Below the pieces are notes generated by a model that ran no database searches, was not told where the DNA came from, and saw only the letters and a list, made by a program, of their open reading frames with translations. A stretch of 64,000 nt of DNA from Salminus brasiliensis (lineage: Eukaryota; Chordata; Actinopteri; Characiformes; Bryconidae), in assembly GCF_030463535.1 (NCBI RefSeq), contig NC_132879.1:45341970-45405969 (forward strand), in the 5' to 3' direction. A program made the position numbers and the translations under genes. Every line of letters starts with the position of its first letter. Positions within the stretch are counted from its first letter, which is position 1. Below, one piece after another: positions 56,612 to 64,000 of this stretch.

Positions 56612-59600
56612 AGTATGCACCACAGGACAGTAAGCGAGCGAGAGAGTGAAAGTGTGACGAGGTGAGAGAACAAGCAAAATATGTGAACTCAAGGTGGAGT
56701 AAACATTATCTAGTTAGTGCAAACAGGAACAACTAAAAGAATAGCTAATAGAAGTGATGAAAACAGGTGGTGGCTCATTATCATTTAAAGGACCGTTCTG
56801 AACAGAGCTCATACTCCGCAATGACAAGGAAGCAGTTTAGAGGAGCGTGTTTGGTTAACACAGGAAGTGTTACTTTCACAGCCTTGGACGTAATTTTGAG
56901 ATCTCACTGAAACACAAAGTCCTGAATTATAGCTAATAAAACAAGGCGAGGTAACTTTACTTTGACACTGTGAACCTCTCACCGACACAGAACAGAGAGC
57001 GGTAAACCTAGATGCATCCATGTTTCAATTCACCCTATAAAATGGCCAAGTTCCTTAACACAAGGCAGTGCTCACAGCCATGGCTTCCTAACTCAGCTCT
57101 CAGGTTACTAAGGCTTTTCTTTTGGTGAAAAAGCTGGGAATGAGATCTCGGCCTAGCACAAGGTGCTGCATGTAGTGTAGTGTCTAACACCATTCTTACA
57201 GTGATTTCACTCATTTCTGACTGTACTCTGACTGCAGGGTTTAATTTCTGCAGGACGTTTTAGTTTACGTATGCTGTAAGTGCCTGTATTTGGAACATTC
57301 ATTTTGTGTTAACCTGTTTATTTGTGTCACTGTGCACTATTTTCGGATTCTGTGGTCTAGTTTCGTGTCAGAGAGTCAATTCTATCATCATTTCGAATGC
57401 ATTTTACACATGACAGACTCCAGGTCAGATTAAATGGGAAGAAAAATTCCTTGAGGGCTTGTCCAGTAGGTTTTCACAAGCTTCAGCTTGTCCTGTTTCC
57501 AAAAAAGGTACATACCACTGCGTATCACATTATTATTTAGTGTCAGCTTATTCAGACAGTTCAGAGAAGTTAATTACTGAATTAGTAAATCTCATTTGTT
57601 CAGTCTTCTGCTACATGATAGGCTCTGTTACGCATTATTAAGATTAAATATCTCAGTTCTTTGATATCATTGCCATTTTTTTTTCGAACTTTCCTCTAGA
57701 AAATATAATTTGGATGATCAAATCCCACCCATAGTCTATCTAAGTCAACTCAAGTGAAGGAAATCACTGGCTACAATAGCTAGCCTATTCATGTGGATTT
57801 CAATGTGAAATCGTCATTTGTGTTCCTGTAAAGCCACCCAAACGTTTAAGCAGAAAGCATTCACACCACACTGATTTGCCATTTTTCACTTGCACAAGGT
57901 TTCTCTTTACTGTCCACAGTTTTACAAGCATGAGTAAAATGAGCCTTGGCCTTTTACTAGTAGCTAACTGTTTCAAACTAATATATAATAACCAGTAAAT
58001 TTATAAAGGTCTCTGCGTTTAGTTTTTCTATCCTTTTATTTTTCACATTGTGGGTTGAATTCTCTCACTGAGGAGGCATTATTCATCTGGACCCTTTATT
58101 TGTGAACTACAGAATAAAAAGTGAAAGGCCGCATGGGGCCCACTCCCCCCCTTCCACCCCCAAAAAACTCAGTGTTGCACTATCAGCATATGAATAAATG
58201 AGACTTGCTGCTTAGCAACAGCAACAAGTTCAAAAAGAGGTTGTTAAAAGCAGACTGGCAGAATCCACAGCCAAGAGAAAAGGAGTTTTGTTCTAGGATG
58301 CCAGTGTAAGTTCATTACGATTCTAACGAGATAAACTCCATCTTATACAGCGCACATAGTGTCATAGGTTGACTTCAAAGTCCAAGCAGATCCAGGTCAA
58401 GGCCTGGTCAACATCCCTCACGATAAATACTTGGACGAGGCCTTTGCAGGTCTTTGGTTATCAGCCACACAAAGCAGTGCAAGTTCCAGATGTCCTGTGG
58501 CAGCATATCTGACTCCATAAGAAGCAGGCTTGGTGCTGGCAGGCCAGGCTGATGACTGTAGTTACTGCAGATTAGTACACATTTAAAAAGACCTTCATAA
58601 CAGGCACGTACAAGACTGTACACGCTCGGCAGGTTCAGTATCTTAACTTCACTGTCTGGTGCACTCCAGAGGAGGATGGGTTTCTCTTTCAAGATCTGAT
58701 TGCTCACACAGTTTCTTTCTTATGCTCTAAAAATTGCATTTTTTCACTGGATGGGCAATTTTTATGATGTAAATATAATACTATGATATACAATATGTCA
58801 TATACAGATGATTAAAGTTGAGTTCAATTGATTTTTTTGTACTGTGACATACTATGATGTCATTTATAATAACAGAACTACCTAGCACGCATGCAGGCCT
58901 GATCAATAACAATAACACGGTATCTGCCTTTTATGCATTTTACTGTGTTTCTAACCCTACAGACATCAATGTTATATTCCTTTGCGATGACAATCTAGGT
59001 ATTTACAGCATACAGAATACAGTGCTAGAATGGGTCTTTGACTCATAACAGTGGAGGAACCGTTTTGGTGCTATATAGAACTCTTTTTAAGGGGTCTGTT
59101 AAAGAAGAACCTACAAGTGGTTTTCAATAAACTAATGCATCCAAATTAGATGTTATATGAACGACTGCCATTAATAAAGAACACTTAAGGAGCCCTTTTT
59201 GTCAGAGTGTAGAAAGGCGTCATTACTTTATCATGTAAACAAGGAGATTCCTTAAAGATTCTTACATATTTTCCTCACTTGTATATGATGGTTTGTCAAT
59301 TTTTATGTATCGTATGGCATTGGAAAATGTTCCTGTATTGGTTCATCCATCGTAATAGGCCTCCATGTCAAAGGGGTGGGCAATATGACAATATATTTTT
59401 TTGTAATGTGATCAATTTATGTTTTTATTGCTTATCTGAGCATTGTGGATTAAAGAGCACTGACCAATCGCATGATTCATCACAAAAAAATGTATTAGTC
59501 CTGTTTAATTAGACAGCAGTGGTACAGCAGACTCACTCACTATAAATCACTGTACTCAGTATGGGAAGGTACTTGAATGGCAGCTTATAAGAATCGGACA

Positions 59601-60340
59601 CTTCTGGTGCTTTTTGTCTATATGTTGAAATATTGCGAAAAAATGTTAAGGTAAGGTGAAACAGTCTTTAAATATAGTGATATTATGTTTTATCCTGTTG
59701 CCCACTCCTATTACATAGCACTAAAACATTCCTTGACCCTTTTTGGTGCTACATAGAACCATTTTACCAAGGGTTCTCTAACAAACCATATACAACTGGT
59801 CCATTTAACCAGGCAAAGACTGATTTAAGCATTTAAATGGTTCTTTTTATATAAAGAACCCTTAAAGAAGCCCTCTTTTAATGTAGCTACACAATCTGCA
59901 TGTAAATGACACGGGACAGTAGCAGTGGCTTTGAAAGCAGCCCTTGACACTGAACCTGCCTAACACGTACCTGGTCTTTTCCCAATCACCCAGACATTCA
60001 GCAAATAATGCCTAATGCCAAAAGCCCACTACACCTTCAAATCTGCTGCTCTCTGGAAGTCTATGGGCATTAATGATTATCCGGAGAGCACGAGGAAAAG
60101 CTCAATCTTTAACCCAAACCGTGCTGTTCGGGTCATTTGAGAGGGCCACGACCTACTTTACTAGCACCACCACGGAACTCCAAAGCTAGATAATGAGGTA
60201 AGCGGGAAAGTTCTGCTCAGCTAACTAACTAACCTACTCACCCAGAAGATCGTGTTAAAGAAGAAGAGCAGATACTTCACAGCCGGACTGACGAAGTTGA
60301 ACTCTTCGTCGTTCTGCGGCACTCTAGCTGTTCTCCCCAT
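45686..60340 (-). CDS. tspan33: Tetraspanin-33 (tspan33)
   Basis: Eight coding exons, 5' to 3': 60340-60242, 55369-55315, 53101-52974, 52761-52687, 51151-51056, 50930-50802, 49311-49150, 45787-45686. All are GT-AG; the product is 281 aa (283 in human). It has four membrane helices (about 23-46, 60-83, 94-117 and 231-256). The large extracellular loop carries the CCG motif at 154-156 and eight cysteines (154, 155, 171, 181, 187, 188, 201, 222), the mark of the TspanC8 group. It has an N-glycosylation site at N170, and the C-terminus ends DPWS. TspanC8 proteins bind the metalloprotease ADAM10, carry it out of the ER and direct its substrate choice; mammalian TSPAN33 acts in red-cell development, B cells and epithelial junctions. 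Its neighbour smo is downstream on the same strand, as in human. Fish may have a and b paralogues; I cannot tell which this is. Intron 1 is 4.9 kb and intron 7 is 3.4 kb. Confidence 0.96.
46310..48912 (+). mobile_element. Old Tc1-like element split by another Tc1
   Basis: The left part (46310-47152) and right part (48444-48912) form one decayed Tc1-type copy. The inner terminal sequence ATATTGCAATAACTCTTTAGGAATT near 46381-46405 is mirrored at about 48888-48912. The left part encodes fragments such as an HTH-like 'ARLSGMTKSIIRYIQ'-type stretch with stops, and MAWACMAA. The right part matches the region after the second catalytic Asp with many stops. A 1.29-kb second Tc1 is inserted at 47153. 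The far right terminus is missing. It lies in tspan33 intron 7, in opposite orientation. Confidence 0.75.
47153..48443 (-). mobile_element. Younger Tc1-like element, frameshifted transposase
   Basis: Termini CACTGTGTGCACAATTATTAG and the near-complement at 48443 flank the copy, with TA on both sides (47151-47152, 48444-48445). The - strand transposase begins at 48252 (MGQKRDLTDYE). It has a frame change before the first catalytic region (ILWTDE, about 47950) and continues to 47442 with QDNASSHAS and [11 protein letters not shown]. All three acidic residues are recognisable but not in one frame. It inserted into the older element around it. Confidence 0.9.
48945..49085. mobile_element. hAT-type miniature fragment
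   Basis: It contains AGTCCTGGAGGGCCAGATTCC and GTTACACCTGATTCAACTAG, wording typical of a very common non-autonomous repeat in fish. It directly abuts the broken right end of the Tc1 copy. The family name is inferred; termini are incomplete. Confidence 0.5.
50036..50235. mobile_element. Decayed hAT-like MITE
   Basis: The left end CAGTGGTCCCCAAACTTGC and the right end GGTGGAGAACATTTGG are weakly inverted. The inside (CTAGACGTTGTATCCAACCC, TGAAACCTGCAGGAAGG) resembles the 'cagtggttctcaaac' repeat common in teleosts. Non-coding; tspan33 intron 6. Confidence 0.5.
51525..51780. mobile_element. Miniature element, GGGCGATATG family
   Basis: The right end ACCATATCGCCCCCC is the complement of the family's GGGCGATATGG terminus. 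The body (ATAAATCACTGTATGTCC, CAGTATGGGAGAGTAT, TTTGTCTTCATGTCAAAATA) matches the copies at 35441-35705 and 59373-59708. It lies in tspan33 intron 4, immediately beside a SINE. Confidence 0.65.
51790..52203 (-). mobile_element. tRNA-derived SINE (type 1)
   Basis: On the - strand from 52203 the head reads TAGTGGCTCAGTCTAATGCG and, about 35 bp later, GAGTTCAAATCCTG. These match the A and B boxes of a tRNA-derived RNA polymerase III promoter. The body continues about 300 bp and ends in an A-rich tail near 51790. No anticodon-stem structure of a real tRNA is kept. It lies in tspan33 intron 4. Confidence 0.75.
54440..54722 (-). mobile_element. tRNA-derived SINE (type 2)
   Basis: On the - strand from 54722 it begins GGGCAGCAGTGGCTCAGCGG (A box TGGCTCAGCGG), followed by GTGGGCTCGATGCC (B box). 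It continues with a body containing GGGCCCTTGAACAAGGCCC and GATGGGTTAAAGGCC, wording I recognise from an abundant fish SINE. It lies in tspan33 intron 2. Confidence 0.8.
56271..56307. repeat. Perfect 16-bp hairpin
   Basis: TCCCAGTGTGACCACA (56271-56286) and its exact complement (56292-56307) are separated by a 5-base loop. A short direct repeat (AAATTAAATAACATTA, about 56228 and 56257) precedes it. It lies in tspan33 intron 1. Confidence 0.95.
56564..56612. repeat. (AT)n(GA)n microsatellite
   Basis: An AT run of about 22 bp is joined to a GA run of about 22 bp, in tspan33 intron 1. Confidence 0.9.
59045..59205. repeat. 'TTTTGGTGCTATATAGAAC' repeat, copy 1
   Basis: It begins GGAACCGTTTTGGTGCTATA and ends with AAAGAACACTTAAGGAGCCC. 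A second copy is at 59740-59890. This wording is a common fish interspersed element of uncertain class. Fragments also occur near 40990-41045 and 55510-55575. Intron 1 of tspan33. Confidence 0.6.
59373..59708. mobile_element. Miniature element, GGGTGGGCAATATG termini
   Basis: GGGGTGGGCAATATGACAAT on the left and the complement of GTTGCCCACTCC on the right form inverted ends. Inner phrases (ATAAATCACTGTACTCAGTATGGGA) match the copies at 35441 and 51525. It is flanked by the two 'TTTTGGTGCTATATAG' repeats. Non-coding. Confidence 0.7.
59740..59890. repeat. 'TTTTGGTGCTACATAGAAC' repeat, copy 2
   Basis: The same element as at 59045-59205 and in the same orientation, ending AAAGAACCCTTAAAGAAGCCC. 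Confidence 0.6.
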
Positions 60341-61974
60341 GATGAACCGAGCCGCTTATCTTCAGGTGAAAGGCTCTTCTGTCAAAGTCAAGCGCGAACC
60401 CGAGCCTGTAGATCTCCAGTCTTCTCATCCCTTTCGTTCCTCCACTTGTCGGAGACACACGGCGGTGGCGCGCCCTCCCCCGCAGCTATGCATTTTCTCT
60501 GTGAGAGACTGAAGTGAACAGAGGGAGTCTCAGCTCAGTGCGACTGCGGGTTAAAAAAAAAGGAGCGTTTCCTGCTTGGCTGAGGTTGAGTTCGAGCATT
60601 GATGTGGGCGTTTCTGCACTTTTGGGCGCTTGAGATCAAACGCAGCATCTTCTGCCTCTCTGTCTGTCTGTCTGTCTGTCTGTCTGCAAGTGCAGTGTGC
60701 TTACTTACTTACTCACTCTACTCTTAGTCCACTGTTGCATTAACTTTTGTGAATTAACTTAAAACTTAAACTTAAAAAATACAATTAATCTACACTTTTG
60801 CTCCCTTTTAGTATTTAGGATCCAATTGACTTGACTTGTTTGTTGTCTTTGACAATGCAGGACACACCCTCTATATCTGAAAGAGCAGGAACTCGCTCTG
60901 CAAGGCCGGGAGGGGGGGGGGGGGGGGTAGGGGTGAATGGGTATGGGAGGGTGTGAAGGGGTGGGGGTTGTCAAGTAAGAGCCACTAGTGGGCCTTAATC
61001 CCCTCAGCACAATAATATTATTTAAAAAGGAAGTAATCAATATGAATTAATGCTTCATTCGTTTTAATCAGTGAAACTGGGGGGATACAGCAAAACAACT
61101 GGATAGAAGCAAGAGTTAAAGAAGTCAGTTACTGCATTGTCACTGAATAATGAATGGACCAATAGAAATGCTCCAAAAAGATCCAAAAGGATCATATATA
61201 TATATATATATATATACTCACAGTACTTGTGGACCTTCTCCAGGCTTTCATTCCCTAAGCAACTGCTTATACCATGAAAAAATGGCCTCGCTGCACAATT
61301 ATACAGTGTCATACACTGTTAGTGATGTGTCTCCATACCAAACTATTTAGACAAATACCTGACTTACATGTCATCTTTTTTAACACCATTTATCTGAAGT
61401 GAATGGTTTACTGAACACTCAGATGTACAGCTTTCTCCTATCCCAAACACAGACAGTCAACCCAGACATGCTTGGTGTCAAGTTTTCTTTTTTGGTTGTC
61501 CACTGCCACCACGAGGCTAAATTAATAGAAGTCCATCAATGGAATGAGGTTTTGGGTGACACAGACTGTCTGTCCAGCCTACATCCTATATACTTCTGTA
61601 CTAAATAGTTCACTATCTTTAGAAATGCATTCTTCCATTAGAATTGTAGTACAGAGCACAGCATGGTACAGCATAGCGAATACTTTTGCAGGCAAACAGG
61701 GTTTTCTATTTGCAAGAAACCGCTACCTGAAAACACTTTGCTACCTACTTAAGCCTTCTCTTGCTTTGTAGACATTCATTATTTTAATAGTAGAGTACTA
61801 GGCAGCTGCCTAGAGGAGCCCATGGTTGTGGACTGTTGGGACAGGATTGTTTGAGTTTGTTGAGTATTTCCAAAGCTTTGGAATTTGCCCTTTCCTAACA
61901 ATGTTAGTATAATGAAGTATAGTATAGTAGTATGCAGTTTTGGAGGCAATTATATGATAGATCTGAAAAGAACA
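60341..61974. other. tspan33 promoter side and upstream spacer
   Basis: The first 250 bp upstream of the tspan33 ATG are CpG-rich and probably hold its promoter and 5' UTR. Beyond that lie a (TGTC)n run (60659-60684), a G run (about 60912-60927) and a TA run (about 61196-61213), with no exon I can support. Confidence 0.5.
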
Positions 61975-62255
61975 GGTTGCTCATCCATGCTCTGGGCTGC
62001 TTTGCTTCGTCTGGCACTGAAACCTGCAGCGTGTGCAGGGCAAGATGGACTCAATTAAGTATCAGGAAATCCTAGGAGAAAACATTATGCCTTCTATGAG
62101 GAAGCTGAACATTGGCTGTCAATGAACCTTTCAACAGGACAGTGATTTTAAGCATACCTCAATGTCCACCAAGGCTTGGTTTCAGAAGAAGTCCTGGAAG
62201 ATTCTTTCATCACAGTTGCCTGACCTGAACCCCATAGAACATCTGAGGTGATATT
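61975..62255 (+). mobile_element. Tc1-like transposase C-terminal remnant
   Basis: The + strand gives fragments ending in QLPDLNPIEHLR, the catalytic Glu region of Tc1 transposases, preceded by QQDSDFKHTSMSTKAW (second Asp region). Frames shift and neither terminus is recognisable. Confidence 0.75.
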
Positions 62256-62489
62256 TGATATTTGAAGAAGGTGGTTGCAGCATGCAAAAACCCAAGAATG
62301 TAAGTTCTTCTATACAGCTTTCATTATGTGTTAGCTACATCAGCCTCATACTTTTATTGAATCACTAAAGAAACTAACATTGGACAACAAATGTGTGTAT
62401 AAAAATTCTGTTAACACAATGGTTCCTTTAAGGGAACATGTCACTCATCATAAATGGTGTGATAGAGACTGAATAAACTCATAAAGAGG

Positions 62490-62975
62490 GCCGGCTCTGT
62501 CCTGGGGTGCTTCTTAGACCCAGTGCAGGTGGTGGGAGACAGGAGGATGGACATGCTGAAGAACAGCTCCCACCCCATACACAAGACTCTGGCAGCCCTG
62601 GGCAGCTCCTTTAGTGACAGGCTGCTTTAAGTGTTCCCCAAAGTGTGTGAAGGAGCGGTATCGCAGGTCCTTCCTTCCTGGTGCCGTCAGACTCCACAAC
62701 CAGCACTGCTTCCAGCGGACCACATACACACACACTTAAACTAGGTCCCTCAATGTAAAAATAAAATGTGCAATTAAGAGTCATTTGCAATTACCTGTAA
62801 ATAATCTGTAAATAATATTGTTATTGTTTTTTACTTCTATTATTTATATTATGTATATATTGGTAATTTATCTATGTTTTTGCATCTGAGTGTCTTGCTA
62901 TCCCTTTTCTGCTGTGACACTGAGAATTTCCCCACTGTGGGACTAGGGGAATAAGGATTATCTTATCTTATCTTA
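62490..62975 (+). mobile_element. L2/CR1-type LINE 3' end
   Basis: The + strand encodes a decayed end of a reverse-transcriptase protein (DRRMDMLKNSSHP, then SSFSDRLL and KERYRRSFLPGAVRLHN). A 3' UTR follows, with TGACACTGAGAATTTCCCC, and a tail of ATCTT units (62955-62975). That tail is typical of fish L2-like LINEs. 5'-truncated and with stops, so inactive. Confidence 0.8.
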
Positions 62976-63819
62976 GTTTTTTTTGTGTTTACTTGGCCTG
63001 TAATTAATTAATGGATTAATAATCAACATATCAATGGTAATTAATCAGTGGATATCTAGTTTACAAGTTACATGTTAGGATATACAATTTTTTCAGTGCC
63101 CCCTAAATGGCCTTGAGTTTACCCTTGACATCATGATTTAGGTCACTAACGCTTAGTGCGCACAAGTCCTGCAGACAGGACTGAATTCAATAATGAAAGG
63201 TGCAGGAATAAATGAAGAAGCATTTTCTGAAAGCATGGCAATTTCATTGAATATAAGCCTCAGAAAAGAGGGCCCTCTTGAGGCCAAGGACTTTCACAAG
63301 TTGGACCCATTTTGCAAGGCCATCTGATCGCCAGCTGGCTATCCTTCACTGGTCTGATGAGGCTACTGCTGGACAGAGTGCCTGTGGAAGAATGAGCTCC
63401 TTGTTGCACTTTGTGTGTCTTTGTGTGGCACTCCCAAAGCAGCCCATTGTGTACCTGCTGGGGTTCTTTGGTTGCTCGTCTCTCTCTTTCTCCTTCCTTT
63501 CTCTTAGCACCGGGAGTAATGAAATGTAAAAAGGCAACAACCTCACTACTGTTATTGATGAGGATTTTGTGCGCTGTTGGCTAAATGTTGCATTGTGGTT
63601 TGAGAGGCTAATGCTGCTTTGTCCAGCTGTATAGATAATATATCATACACAATATGTGCAAAAGTACATACTACACCTTAAAAATATCTGAATTTTATGG
63701 AAGTTTTTTTTGTATAGAAAATCATGTAAAATTACAGAGATACAGAAAATGAACAACCTGAACGTTATTGTATGTTTTTTGCCAATAATACAAATAATTA
63801 TTTTTTCTTTTTTAGTACA

Positions 63820-63860
<41 letters not shown>

Positions 63861-64000
63861 ACATTTTTCTAAAATGAAAATAATGATCTGTAATTAAACA
63901 GGCAGGTAACAATATAAAGATGTATTGTCCATACTAAAAATTGCTTTTCTTTTGGGTAAATATTCTAATTCAATTTCAATTCAGCGAAAAAACAATATTT
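62976..64000. other. Right-end spacer, no gene seen
   Basis: AT-rich sequence with a (TTA)n microsatellite at about 63826-63857. The open frame at 63278-63529 has no recognisable domain and a low-complexity Ser/Phe end. Nothing else is supported. Confidence 0.45.

Overview
This is vertebrate nuclear DNA, most likely from a ray-finned (teleost) fish. The genes are split by GT-AG introns and protein-coding sequence is sparse. There are many AT-rich microsatellites and several lineages of Tc1-like, pogo-like and miniature DNA transposons, plus tRNA-derived SINEs and an L2-like LINE end. The encoded Smoothened is about as long as fish Smoothened, and a cation/proton exchanger (CAX) gene of a kind kept in fish but lost from mammals is present. 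I cannot place the species more precisely.

I assembled four protein-coding genes exon by exon, checking that reading phase is kept across every junction. From left to right: (1) klhdc10 on the + strand, 10 coding exons, start 5945, stop 17358, 417 aa, a kelch-repeat substrate receptor of a CUL2 ubiquitin ligase. (2) cax1 on the - strand, 19 coding exons, start 30682, stop 19773, 715 aa, a type II CAX with a YccF-like N-terminal region. (3) smo (Smoothened) on the - strand, 12 coding exons, start 39509, stop 33724, 830 aa. (4) tspan33 on the - strand, 8 coding exons, start 60340, stop 45686, 281 aa, a TspanC8 tetraspanin with a large first intron. klhdc10 and cax1 are tail to tail with closely spaced or overlapping 3' ends. 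cax1, smo and tspan33 are in one head-to-tail series on the - strand. smo next to tspan33, with klhdc10 in the same neighbourhood, matches human 7q32. The genes are unrelated in pathway; the block is shared synteny, not an operon.

1-5.9 kb is an intergenic stretch with a broken pogo/Tigger-like transposase, two long AT microsatellites, a CpG-dense patch and a 1.3-kb foldback repeat that carries an AT-rich higher-order tandem array just upstream of klhdc10. The introns of klhdc10 and cax1 hold Tc1 fragments, one nearly complete Tc1-like element (21765-23349) and several miniature elements. 31-33.5 kb and 40-45 kb are gene-poor spacers. The tspan33 introns hold a Tc1 inserted inside an older Tc1 (about 46.3-48.9 kb), two SINEs, several miniature elements and a 16-bp perfect hairpin. 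60.4-64 kb upstream of tspan33 is repeat-rich and has no gene I can support.

I saw no tRNA, rRNA, CRISPR or prokaryotic-type system. The most unusual protein is the CAX exchanger, with its YccF-like region and a CxxC...CxxC quartet. The most unusual non-coding structures are the foldback plus alternating-period array at 4.3-5.6 kb and a miniature-element family present in several copies.
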